Assembly: GCA_024434115.1 (NCBI GenBank) | Contig: QMIT01000001.1 | Span: 434,001 to 498,000, forward strand | DNA length: 64,000 nucleotides | DNA from: Chloroflexota bacterium | GTDB lineage: Bacteria; Chloroflexota; Anaerolineae; Aggregatilineales; J027 | Reading direction: 5' to 3' | Shown: positions 54,702 to 62,792 of the stretch, piece after piece | How positions within the stretch are numbered: position 1 is the stretch's first letter | Layout: each line of letters opens with the position of its first letter | Translations under genes and position numbers: made by a program | Notes under the pieces: generated by a model | What the model was told of the DNA's origin: nothing | The model's database searches: none | The model's input: the letters and a program-made list of their open reading frames with translations, nothing else

Positions 54702-55364
54702 CTAAGCTCCCAAATAAAATGTCATATGCTGCAATTCAACCACCGGATCAATATATTGCACATGCACGCCTTCCGGCACAGCAAGATTGATGGGTGCATA
54801 ATTCAAAATGGCCCGCACACCCGCTTTAATTAAATCATTTGCCACCGATTGGGCTACTTCAACCGGCACCGCCAACATCGCAATTTGGATGCCCTGAGTA
54901 GGAATTTCGACGGCAATGCGATCAACGGACATGACGTTCATTCCATCAATTTTCTGTCCAATCTTGTCGGCATCTACATCAAATACCGCGACGACTCGAA
55001 AACCACGCGGGATAAATCCACGATAATGCGCCAGCGCATGACCCAAATAACCCGCCCCAACAATTGCAACAGGCCACTCGCGGTCTACATGTAACACTTG
55101 CTGAAGCCTATTTCGCAGTGTCTCAACATGATAACCCGTCCCCTGTTTTCCAGAGAGAAAACCGCCAAAGTGGGATAAGTCTTTCCGAATTTGTGCTGAA
55201 CTCATGCCCAGATATTCGCCGAGTTCCCTAGATGATGTCACCTCGCGGCCCATGCTTGCCATCTGATTGAGTGCTCTGAGATAAATAGGCAAGCGACCAA
55301 TTACAATGTCAGGGATCTCGTCAGACGTTAAGTCCAGTTCATGCGATGAAGGTAGATTGGACAT
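54702..55364 (-). CDS. rex: redox-sensing transcriptional repressor Rex
   Basis: DNA-binding repressor that senses the NADH/NAD+ ratio. 220 residues. N-terminal winged helix (about 15-85): [41 protein letters not shown]. Rossmann NAD(H) domain with GAGYLGHAL and [12 protein letters not shown]; the C-terminal domain-swap helix [11 protein letters not shown]. Start is the ATG at 55364 with gaggtg 5 bases ahead; a GTG 6 bases earlier lies over that site. A perfect 7-1-7 palindrome lies upstream. A Rex-like box is in front of atpA. Confidence 0.96.
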   Translation of the reverse strand: MSNLPSSHELDLTSDEIPDIVIGRLPIYLRALNQMASMGREVTSSRELGEYLGMSSAQIRKDLSHFGGFLSGKQGTGYHVETLRNRLQQVLHVDREWPVAIVGAGYLGHALAHYRGFIPRGFRVVAVFDVDADKIGQKIDGMNVMSVDRIAVEIPTQGIQIAMLAVPVEVAQSVANDLIKAGVRAILNYAPINLAVPEGVHVQYIDPVVELQHMTFYLGA

Positions 55365-55426
55365 ACTCACCTCAAAAACAGATTTGAGCAGGCAGGCTGC
55401 TCAACGAATAAAATCATATGGGCCAC

Positions 55427-55441
55427 ATATACCGGGTATAT
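55427..55441. promoter_or_regulatory. perfect palindrome upstream of rex
   Basis: ATATACC-G-GGTATAT, about 63 bases before the rex start. It does not fit the TTGTTA-type Rex box, so it may be bound by another factor or contain the promoter. Confidence 0.4.
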
Positions 55442-55507
55442 TTATAGTCTAACCGATTAATATGTGAAAATCTATGCTATCTGTGGAAGCGCACAGACCG
55501 CTGATGG

Positions 55508-56185
55508 TTAGGCTTGAACCTTGACCTTCTGGCGAGGGCTTATCCATGTCACGCGCCATACGGCAATTCCCATGAGCAGCAGCCCCGGCAGATAGACTCC
55601 CCATGGGAAACTGCTTGGTTTAATGGAATCGAATTCATCCGGTGATAATGGCAGATTACCAAGCGCATCCCACATAAAAGCAATCAGCGCCAACCCCATC
55701 CCCGCAAACAGCATCGCCCAATCCGACTTACTGGGACGAATCTGCCATTCGCGGTCATCTACCCAAATCGCCACAATTCCGCCAGAGACCATCAGTGAGG
55801 CAATCAACACCGGGCTAATCACTGGTCCCCACCATGGCACCGGCACAAGAAACAAAATATCCCATGTCAGTGGGGAAGCAGGCCACCCGATAAACACCCA
55901 CAGCCACACATAATAGAAAATATCCCACACGCCAAAGGTGAAAAACGCAAAGGCGACTCTCGACTGCAACCGCCGTCCCGCAATCCATCCCACCGTCAGC
56001 AGCATGACCATCGTGGCGACTTCGCGTCCAATTTCAATACCTGTAATTGTTCGGTCAAAATTGGGGATTTTGGTCAGGTCGTCTCCTAAGTCATACATAC
56101 GACGCAGATAGACCACCACCGCCGATTCAAGATAGGCCATCGCTATCGCAAACAGCCCGACCCACCACAATTTTTTGACCTGCAT
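55508..56185 (-). CDS. conserved-looking multi-pass membrane protein, unknown function
   Basis: A 225-residue protein with about six TM segments and the opening WWVGLFAIAMAYLESAVVVYLRR, which carries a Glu within the first helix. Trp/Tyr-rich motifs (DIFYYVWLWVFIGWP, VPWWGPVISPVL) mark the middle. I do not recognise a domain. Its ATG overlaps the proC stop by one base (TAATG), so it is translated after proC. The gene is not obviously part of proline metabolism, and no function should be assumed. Confidence 0.75.
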   Translation of the reverse strand: MQVKKLWWVGLFAIAMAYLESAVVVYLRRMYDLGDDLTKIPNFDRTITGIEIGREVATMVMLLTVGWIAGRRLQSRVAFAFFTFGVWDIFYYVWLWVFIGWPASPLTWDILFLVPVPWWGPVISPVLIASLMVSGGIVAIWVDDREWQIRPSKSDWAMLFAGMGLALIAFMWDALGNLPLSPDEFDSIKPSSFPWGVYLPGLLLMGIAVWRVTWISPRQKVKVQA

Positions 56186-57075
56186 TAGAACCGATCCTTA
56201 TCAAACACCCCGTTGCCGTTTTCCTCAATCTGTCCATTATCCATACGCTGGCTGACCTTTTTGCCGCGTCCAAGTGCCACACTGCGTTGATAGGCCGCCC
56301 AAATCGCGCGTGAAATGACCGTCCGCAGCCCACCCTTTTCAATATGATAGAGCGCCTCGGCGGAAGTCCCCCCCGGACTGGTCACTTGATTGCGCAGGGT
56401 CGCCAGATGTTCGCCACTTGCCATCGCGTATTCCACCGAACCCAACATGGTATGCAGCACCAACTTTTCCGCGATACGCCGCGAGAATCCCATATGCACT
56501 CCGGCATCCACCATCGCCTCTAGGAAAATGAAAATGTAGGCCGGGCCAGTGCCACTGAGCGCGGTTGCCATATCGAGGTAGTCCTCTTTCTCGACAAACA
56601 CTTCTTCACCAAGCGCCTTCAAAATTGCCTGTGCCTGATTTTTCTGCTGCGTCTCGACCTCATCGGTTGCCGTCCACACGGTAATGCCTTTGCCGATTTT
56701 GGCAGGGGTATTCGGCATGGCACGCACCACACGGGAATTGTCAAACAGATGCACCAAATAGCTAATCGGTATCCCGGCAGCGATACTCAGCACCAACTCA
56801 CAATGCGCCAAACTGCGATCACCCGTTGGCAGCACATCGTCCATCACTTGGGGTTTGACACCCAGCACAACGATATTCGCTTCACGCGCCGCCGCAAGAT
56901 TATCGGTGGTATAGCGCACCGCATACCGCGCCGCCAATTCCTGCCCACGTTCCTTGCGAGGCCCTACCGCGATAATTTGCTCTGGATGGACACTGTTATT
57001 GCCGACCAAGCCCGCAATCATCGCCTCCGCCATCTGTCCACTGCCAATAAAGGCTAAGGTTTTGTTCTCAAACAT
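56185..57075 (-). CDS. proC: pyrroline-5-carboxylate reductase
   Basis: Last step of proline synthesis: reduces 1-pyrroline-5-carboxylate to L-proline with NAD(P)H (EC 1.5.1.2). 296 residues. N-terminal Rossmann motif AFIGSGQMAEAMIAGL (9-24), VLGVKPQVMDDVL, the middle RVVRAMPNTPAKIGKG, and the C-terminal signature TVTSPGGTSAEALYHIEKGG-like region (QVTSPGGTSAEALY). The C-terminal ~25 residues are an extra polar tail. Its stop overlaps the membrane protein start. Confidence 0.95.
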   Translation of the reverse strand: MFENKTLAFIGSGQMAEAMIAGLVGNNSVHPEQIIAVGPRKERGQELAARYAVRYTTDNLAAAREANIVVLGVKPQVMDDVLPTGDRSLAHCELVLSIAAGIPISYLVHLFDNSRVVRAMPNTPAKIGKGITVWTATDEVETQQKNQAQAILKALGEEVFVEKEDYLDMATALSGTGPAYIFIFLEAMVDAGVHMGFSRRIAEKLVLHTMLGSVEYAMASGEHLATLRNQVTSPGGTSAEALYHIEKGGLRTVISRAIWAAYQRSVALGRGKKVSQRMDNGQIEENGNGVFDKDRF

Positions 57076-57098
57076 ATTTACCCCTCACCCGCTTGTTT

Positions 57099-58013
57099 TT
57101 ACTCAATTTCAATACTAAAGCGCGGCCCGTCATAACTCATCAAATAAAATGTCCGCTCCCGTCCTTCAAATGGCTCTCGCATCAAATCTGTAGCGACATA
57201 CCCCTCTTGAAAGGCCGTGCCAAACACCTGTCGAGCGTGATCACGCCATGCCGTCGCCAATTCAGGGTCGCCATGCAAAATCGCCGAACAGTCCGACGGG
57301 ATTTCAATGAGCATCATGGCCCCATCTGGCAATTTCAACTCGCCCTGATAAGGCTGTGGGCAAAATACCTCCGGCCCCGGCTGTGAAGGGTTGATAATCG
57401 GCATTCCAGCATCCAGATATTGTGCTAATGTCAAGCTATTGCGCTTGCCAAAAAGCCGTTCCTCAACCCGATTGCGTGTCAACCACCACTCCGCCACCAT
57501 ACGATCTGGCGACAGAGTGATATTCCGCTCCCACGCCTCGTGTTCATCCACGCCAAAATAATCCGGTACATAGGACTGCACCATCGCACCTAATTTGCGG
57601 ATATACAAATAGGCATCACGACTACTGAGGGGGTCAAATGCGATTGTGATCAGTCGAATCCCCTGCATCACTGCCATTTCGCGCTGCTGACGGGCCAATT
57701 GCGAGGCGAGGCCAATCCCACGATAATCAGGATGCACAGCCAGTCGTTCAATCACCAATTTCAGGTTTGCCATTGCCGGGCGGCGTGGGTCAAGGCTGTC
57801 TGTCCCCAAAAACGCCACCAAGAACCCCACCAACAATTCATCTTCAAACGCCCCCAACACCTGTCCCCCATTGCGGGCATAACTGACCAGTGTGTGGCGG
57901 GCAATGTGAGTCGTCGGGTCATCTCCATAGATCAACCGCTGCAAATCCATCACCGCCCGAAAATCTTCAGGTCGGGTCAGGGTTCGCACCGAAAACGCAT
58001 GTACACTGGACAT
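57099..58013 (-). CDS. COG3375-type GNAT acetyltransferase
   Basis: A 304-residue protein. The GNAT domain (about 10-160) has motif A ERLAVHPDYRGIGLASQLARQQ and the later segment AFDPLSSRDAYLYIRKLGA plus YVPDYFGVDEHE, which is characteristic of the 'predicted GNAT superfamily acetyltransferase' group COG3375. A distinct C-terminal domain (170-304) has LFGKRNSLTLAQYLDAG. Its function is unknown; an amine acetyl acceptor is assumed. It lies 23 bases upstream of proC on the same strand, so they probably share a transcript. Confidence 0.82.
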   Translation of the reverse strand: MSSVHAFSVRTLTRPEDFRAVMDLQRLIYGDDPTTHIARHTLVSYARNGGQVLGAFEDELLVGFLVAFLGTDSLDPRRPAMANLKLVIERLAVHPDYRGIGLASQLARQQREMAVMQGIRLITIAFDPLSSRDAYLYIRKLGAMVQSYVPDYFGVDEHEAWERNITLSPDRMVAEWWLTRNRVEERLFGKRNSLTLAQYLDAGMPIINPSQPGPEVFCPQPYQGELKLPDGAMMLIEIPSDCSAILHGDPELATAWRDHARQVFGTAFQEGYVATDLMREPFEGRERTFYLMSYDGPRFSIEIE

Positions 58014-58055
58014 CTGCTTTGTCTCTATCTCGCTTTTTTACTTAATCGGACGAAG

Positions 58056-59033
58056 TTAGAATCGGATACCGGGTCGCCGCCGGAACATAAACCGCAGCAG
58101 TTCAAGACTATAACGGCGCTGCGGCATATACGTTACCAACGTATCTTCAAAGCGGACAGGTCGTACCCCTGTATATTCATAAAGATTCCCCAGTCGTGCG
58201 GTTCGATGCCCTGCCATCAGGTCAAACCATTGCTTCGTTGCAGGCCAGCGCGGAAAAATCACATTCGCTACCCCCGTCAGCCAGCGCAAAAAATAGGGTG
58301 GCAGCGGAAAAATCACCCGTTTGGTATGGGTGACACGCATGACCGTCCGCGTCATTTCATTAAAGCTCACATACTCACCACCCCCAATATCCACCGTGAC
58401 ATCCACCAACCCCAGTGATTCTAAGCTGGATTCGAGGGCCGCCACGAGATTATGGATATACAACGGATTGAGTAAATGTTCCCCGTGCCCCGGCTGGAAA
58501 AAGAAGATGGGATTAGCCCGTACCAGCATGGCGAGATTATTCACAAAATGGTCATCCGGCCCAAACACCACCCCACAGCGGAAAATGGTATAGGCGACCC
58601 CGCTGGAACGAATCAGTTCTTCAACCTGCCCTTTCACCCGCAATAACGGATAGGCGGATGAGGGTTCAGCGCCTAAATGACTTAGGATGATAATACGGCC
58701 CACCCGTGCGGCGCGTGCTCCGGCAATGATCTGGCGTGTCCCGATCAAATCTATCTGTTCAAGGTCGTGTCGGCTACCCCACCATTGTGCGCTGGCAAGG
58801 TGATAGACCGTATGAACGCCCTGCATCGCTTGAAATAAAGATTCCGCGTGAAAAATACTGCCGGGGAAAATTTCGGCCTCACCTGCCTCGGCCCACGGCC
58901 AAGGATAATGCCGCCGTTGATAGCGGGCCACAATCGTGGGTGGCACCAAGACACGCACTGGGTTGCCAGAACGCAGCAGTTGGGCCACCAGATGACGGCC
59001 CACAAAGCCCATCGCTCCTGTAACGATAATCAT
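58056..59033 (-). CDS. NAD(P)-dependent SDR/epimerase-like protein
   Basis: A 325-residue extended/atypical short-chain dehydrogenase. The N-terminal TGAMGFVGRHLVAQLL (5-20) is the TGxxGxxG nucleotide site; the YPLLRVKGQVEELI segment supplies the YxxxK (Y with K) position in this group. It resembles NmrA/complex-I-assembly-type SDRs (NDUFA9-like) rather than sugar epimerases, but a clear assignment is not possible. The C-terminal 60 residues are Arg-rich and probably membrane-facing. It has an extended -10 promoter at 59060-59068 and ggagga ahead of the ATG. Confidence 0.82.
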   Translation of the reverse strand: MIIVTGAMGFVGRHLVAQLLRSGNPVRVLVPPTIVARYQRRHYPWPWAEAGEAEIFPGSIFHAESLFQAMQGVHTVYHLASAQWWGSRHDLEQIDLIGTRQIIAGARAARVGRIIILSHLGAEPSSAYPLLRVKGQVEELIRSSGVAYTIFRCGVVFGPDDHFVNNLAMLVRANPIFFFQPGHGEHLLNPLYIHNLVAALESSLESLGLVDVTVDIGGGEYVSFNEMTRTVMRVTHTKRVIFPLPPYFLRWLTGVANVIFPRWPATKQWFDLMAGHRTARLGNLYEYTGVRPVRFEDTLVTYMPQRRYSLELLRFMFRRRPGIRF

Positions 59034-59059
59034 AGTGAAAATGATTCCTCCGGCGCGAC

Positions 59060-59068
59060 ATTATATCA
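59060..59068 (-). promoter_or_regulatory. extended -10 promoter of the SDR gene
   Basis: On the minus strand TGA-TATAAT (59068-59060), 27 bases before the ATG. No good -35. Confidence 0.5.
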
Positions 59069-59100
59069 TGCCGAAGGAATGGCCGTGATAGTGAGAGTGC

Positions 59101-59529
59101 CTAACTCCCAAAGACCAATTCAAAACCCCCACCCAATGCCAAGATGCCGCCGACGATCAATACCAATGCGACAATCGGCGCAGCCACCCCAATCGTCCGT
59201 AGCCGTTTGAGATCGGCATTCGGATTTCGCTTTGAATAGATGCTGTAAAAATGTACCACTGGCGGCACGAGCAGCAGCATGGTGAATAGATGCCCAATCT
59301 GTTGCCCTTTGATTTCATAGGCATCATCAAAAATGTACAACACAAACAGAATGAGGCCGAGGGCCACTTGAATATCTACCAAAATCGCCCAAACGGTCAT
59401 CACCAATTTGTCGCGTTTGGAATCGGCACTACTGACCAACACATAAATGAAATAGACGAGGGCCGCCAACGTCCCCAATAGCACCAAATAACGCCAGCCG
59501 GAATGGAAATTTAGAAAGAAATCAACCAT
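59101..59529 (-). CDS. four-TM membrane protein of unknown function
   Basis: A 142-residue protein with four predicted TM helices (about 10-30, 40-62, 72-92 and 114-136) and the opening FHSGWRYLVLLGTLAAL, with a His-Ser-Gly-Trp at the first membrane edge and a second His (VHFYSIYSK) at the end of helix 3. The two histidines could suggest a haem or quinone link, but this is weak. Start is the ATG at 59529 with gagg 8 bases upstream; the open frame to 59652 is not used. It lies 67 bases before the SDR gene start region and could be read with it. Confidence 0.68.
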   Translation of the reverse strand: MVDFFLNFHSGWRYLVLLGTLAALVYFIYVLVSSADSKRDKLVMTVWAILVDIQVALGLILFVLYIFDDAYEIKGQQIGHLFTMLLLVPPVVHFYSIYSKRNPNADLKRLRTIGVAAPIVALVLIVGGILALGGGFELVFGS

Positions 59530-59636
59530 GAAATTATCCTCATTTGATCGGTTCATTACAGAATATATTGAAATTCTATTGTAACCTTTGGCGACGGCAA
59601 GGGTTATAAATTCTGCGACGCGAGGGGAACAAATTT

Positions 59637-59645
59637 TGGTATAAT
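59637..59645 (+). promoter_or_regulatory. extended -10 promoter of fabF
   Basis: TGG-TATAAT (59637-59645), 50 bases before the GTG start. The -35 is not conserved, as is usual for TGn promoters. Confidence 0.55.
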
Positions 59646-59695
59646 CCCCCAAATTCTAATAGAAATATCCGCGAAATACAGCGAAGGAGCGCATT

Positions 59696-60952
59696 GTGAA
59701 AGGTCGGCGCGTAGTTGTAACAGGTATGGGGATTATCTGCCCCATTGGTAATTCCGTTGAAGAGAGTTGGGAAAGCGCCAAAAACGGCAAATCCGGGATC
59801 ACTCATATTTCCCAATGGGACGCCAGCAATATCGGCGTAAAAATCGGCGGTGAAATAAAAAATTTTGACCCCGTTGAATATTTCGGCAAGCGTGAAATCC
59901 GCCGGATGGATCGTACCACCCAGCTTGCCATGTATGCCTCCAAGCAAGCCCTCGATAGCAGCGGCCTCGTTGTCACCGACGAAAATCGCTACGATGTTGG
60001 CTGTATTGTTGGGTGTGGCATTGGTGGCATTCATTCCATCAGTGAAGGCGTCTTAGCCTTTGCCGAAAGAGGCCAACGCGGGGTAAGCCCGCTGCTCGTA
60101 CCCATTATGCTCCCCGATAGCCCCGCCGGACGTGTCAGCATCGAATGGGGTCTGCGTGGGCCAAATATGGCGATCAGCACGGCCTGTGCGACGGGTAACA
60201 ATGCCATCGGTGAAGCCGCCGCCATGATTGCACGTGGCGCAGCCGATGTAATGTTGGCAGGCAGCACCGAGGCAGGTTTGATGGATTTAGCCGTCGCCAG
60301 CTTCGATAACATGGGAGCAATTTCTCGGCGCAATGACGATCCCGCCACCGCTTCTCGTCCCTTCGATAAAGACCGTGATGGTTTTGTCGTCGCCGAAGGT
60401 TCAGCTATGTTGGTCTTGGAAGAACTGGAACACGCCCTAGCACGTGGCGCAACCATCTTGGCCGAATTGGTGGGTTATGCTGCCACCGCTGACGCCTTTC
60501 ATGTCACCGCCCCACTGGAAAATGGCGAAGGCGCGGTCATGGCAATGAAACGGGCACTCAAGGATGCCAACCTGACGATTGATGATATTGATTATCTCAA
60601 TGCACACGGTACCAGCACCCCGCTCAATGACGCCAGTGAGACCCGTGCCCTCAAAACCGTCTTTGGTGAACGGGCCTATGATCTTGCCATTAGCTCCACC
60701 AAATCCGTCACGGGCCATCTGATGGGTGCCGCCGGAGCAGTTGAAGCGGTTCTGAGTGTCAAATCGCTGTTGGAAAACTTTGTGCCGCCGACCATCAATC
60801 AATTTACCCCCGACCCCGGCTGTGATTTAAATTACACGCCCAACGTGGGCAAAGCACACCAAATTGACTACGTAATGAGTAATTCATTTGGCTTTGGTGG
60901 TCACAACGCGGTGCTGATTTTTGGGCGCTACAACGGCAACGGTAAGGTCTAA
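59696..60952 (+). CDS. fabF: beta-ketoacyl-ACP synthase II
   Basis: Elongates acyl-ACP by condensing it with malonyl-ACP in fatty-acid synthesis (EC 2.3.1.179). 418 residues. Catalytic triad C164 (STACATGNNA), H304 (NAHGTSTPLND) and H341 (SVTGHLMGAAG). Start is the GTG at 59696, with aaggag 8 bases ahead and no upstream alternative that keeps the fold. It is followed by fabH after 76 bases; together they cover initiation and elongation. No acpP or fabD is in view. Confidence 0.96.
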   Translation: MKGRRVVVTGMGIICPIGNSVEESWESAKNGKSGITHISQWDASNIGVKIGGEIKNFDPVEYFGKREIRRMDRTTQLAMYASKQALDSSGLVVTDENRYDVGCIVGCGIGGIHSISEGVLAFAERGQRGVSPLLVPIMLPDSPAGRVSIEWGLRGPNMAISTACATGNNAIGEAAAMIARGAADVMLAGSTEAGLMDLAVASFDNMGAISRRNDDPATASRPFDKDRDGFVVAEGSAMLVLEELEHALARGATILAELVGYAATADAFHVTAPLENGEGAVMAMKRALKDANLTIDDIDYLNAHGTSTPLNDASETRALKTVFGERAYDLAISSTKSVTGHLMGAAGAVEAVLSVKSLLENFVPPTINQFTPDPGCDLNYTPNVGKAHQIDYVMSNSFGFGGHNAVLIFGRYNGNGKV

Positions 60953-60970
60953 ATAGCAACTCGCAGGTCA

Positions 60971-61002
60971 GTAGGGGCAGCGAAGATTATCGCCGTCCCT
61001 AC
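60971..61002. repeat. TAGGGGC-type palindrome between fabF and fabH
   Basis: GTAGGGGC-A-GCGA pairs with TCGC-C-GTCCCTAC with one mismatch; no T run follows. Similar in look and position (operon junction) to the hairpins at 29268 and 52881. Confidence 0.55.
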
Positions 61003-61028
61003 CCCAATCAATGGCGAGGTGAAAAATC

Positions 61029-62420
61029 ATGAACAACGGCAACAACGGACACTCGTCGAACGGGTCAAATGGGCATAAGGGTCAGCTTGAAAAACGGCGT
61101 TTATGGCCTGCCCGCAAAAACACCGCAGGCAAGCCCAATGGCAGCGGGCCGCTTGAGCGACTGACGCATCTCAACGCAAATTCAACCCAGTTTCAGCGGC
61201 GCTATGCCCATATTGTTGGCTGGGGCATGGCGGTACCAGAGCATGTCCTCACCAATCACGATCTCGCCGCCATTGTCGAAACCAATGACGAATGGATTGT
61301 TGCACGCACAGGTATTTCGGAACGACGCATCGCCGACGAAAAAGAAACGACAGGACAACTTGCACTAAAAGCAGCCCAAGCAGCCCTTGAAGTCGCCAAT
61401 ATTTTGCCCACCGACCTCGATCTGATTGTTGTTGCCACTTCCACCCCGGAATTTATTTTCCCCAGTACCGCCAGTCAAATTCAGGGCTGGTTAGGGGCGA
61501 GCCAAGCCGGGGCCTATGACCTCAGCGCCGCCTGCTCTGGGTTTGTTTATGCGGTAGATATGGTTTCGGCCAAAATACGCGCGGGGGACATCGAAACCGC
61601 GTTGGTCATTGGTGCCGAGACGATGAGCCGTGTGATGGATTGGTCAGATCGTGGCACGTGTATCTTATTTGGTGATGGCGCGGGTGCGGTCATTCTGCAA
61701 GCCAATCGTGAACCCGGCGGTGTCTTGAGCAGCGTTCTACGCTCGGATGGGGCGGGTTGGGATGCCTTGACCCTACCGACAGTGGGCAGCACCGAAACCT
61801 TCCTGCGTGACCATAAATCCAAGAGTGAAGCCGACGACACCAAAGAATCCAAAGATAAAGAGGGTGGACAGGGTCCGAAATTGCACCGTATGAGCATGAA
61901 CGGGCGTGAGGTGTTTCGATTTGCTACGCGGGTCGTCAGTGACAGCATCAAAGAGGCGCTTCGACTAGCTGACCTCACAGTGGATGATGTCACGCTGATT
62001 GTGCCCCATCAAGCCAATCAGCGTATTATCGAATCCGCCGCTCGCAGCCTCAAATTGCCAGAAGACAAGCTCTACAGCAATATCAGTCGCTATGGCAACA
62101 CTTCCGCCGCTTCGATCCCAATAGCCCTGTGTGAAGCGATTGAAGAGAACCGCATCAAACCGGGCGATAATGTCGTGTTTGTGGGTTTCGGTGGTGGTTT
62201 GGCATGGGCCTCAATGGTCGTCAAATGGGCCGTGATTCCCGAAAAGCGCAACCAGACCATCATGGATGCACGGCGTCAAATTACCTATTGGTATGCCACC
62301 CAACGGCAGGGCGTCGTCAAAACGTGGCGGCGTGTCTATAACCGACTGGCGGGTTCTGCCACCCCCAACGCCACGATGGAAAATCTCCGCAAAAAGCTGG
62401 AGCGGAGCGACTGGGAATAG
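61029..62420 (+). CDS. fabH: beta-ketoacyl-ACP synthase III with extensions
   Basis: Starts fatty-acid synthesis by condensing an acyl-CoA with malonyl-ACP (EC 2.3.1.180). 463 residues, versus about 320 in most species. Catalytic C169 (SAACSGF), H327 (PHQANQRI) and N357 (YGNTSAASIP). Three added parts: an Asn/Gly/Ser-rich N-terminal tail (1-58), a charged Lys/Asp/Glu/Ser insert at 262-283 between core strands, and a basic C-terminal helix region (about 410-463). ATG at 61029 has gaggtg 7 bases ahead. The extensions look real, because the frame and ribosome site agree, but their role is unknown. Confidence 0.92.
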   Translation: MNNGNNGHSSNGSNGHKGQLEKRRLWPARKNTAGKPNGSGPLERLTHLNANSTQFQRRYAHIVGWGMAVPEHVLTNHDLAAIVETNDEWIVARTGISERRIADEKETTGQLALKAAQAALEVANILPTDLDLIVVATSTPEFIFPSTASQIQGWLGASQAGAYDLSAACSGFVYAVDMVSAKIRAGDIETALVIGAETMSRVMDWSDRGTCILFGDGAGAVILQANREPGGVLSSVLRSDGAGWDALTLPTVGSTETFLRDHKSKSEADDTKESKDKEGGQGPKLHRMSMNGREVFRFATRVVSDSIKEALRLADLTVDDVTLIVPHQANQRIIESAARSLKLPEDKLYSNISRYGNTSAASIPIALCEAIEENRIKPGDNVVFVGFGGGLAWASMVVKWAVIPEKRNQTIMDARRQITYWYATQRQGVVKTWRRVYNRLAGSATPNATMENLRKKLERSDWE

Positions 62421-62428
62421 TCTTCACG

Positions 62429-62454
62429 AAAAGGGCGCATCCAACGCTCTTTTT
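62429..62454 (+). terminator. intrinsic terminator after fabH
   Basis: Stem AAAAGGGCG/CGCTCTTTT with a 7-base loop, ending in TTTTTG. Confidence 0.82.
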
Positions 62455-62792
62455 GTTTCAACAATTTTCATCTTGACTAGCCTGCCCTTTAGCCTAGATT
62501 CAGTATGACGGCTTATGATGTTCGACAAATAATTCCAATCACACCTCACCCCCTGACCCCTTGCCACCGAGTAGCGAGGCGCAAGAAAACGGGCTGTTGG
62601 ATCCCCTTGTAGGCCTATGAACATAGGGGTATTTTGACATTAGCCTTGAGAGAGTACAACCAAAAGTTAGTGAGTCTTGACGACAAATATTGCGAAGGCT
62701 AAGAAATCTCGCATATACTTATCATTCAACACCAAACCTTCCGGTGCAATGTAATGTGTCCATTAATGGGTGTGTGAAGGTATAGGAAAGCT
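62455..62792. other. non-coding region before rel
   Basis: About 340 bases without a supported gene. It contains a C-rich run (62541-62562), a hairpin CCCCTTGT/ACATAGGGG with one mismatch (around 62602-62629) and the probable rel promoter at 62690-62719. A leader of ~65 bases follows. Confidence 0.5.
62690..62719 (+). promoter_or_regulatory. probable rel promoter
   Basis: TTGCGA (62690-62695), 18 bases, TATACT (62714-62719). Confidence 0.45.
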
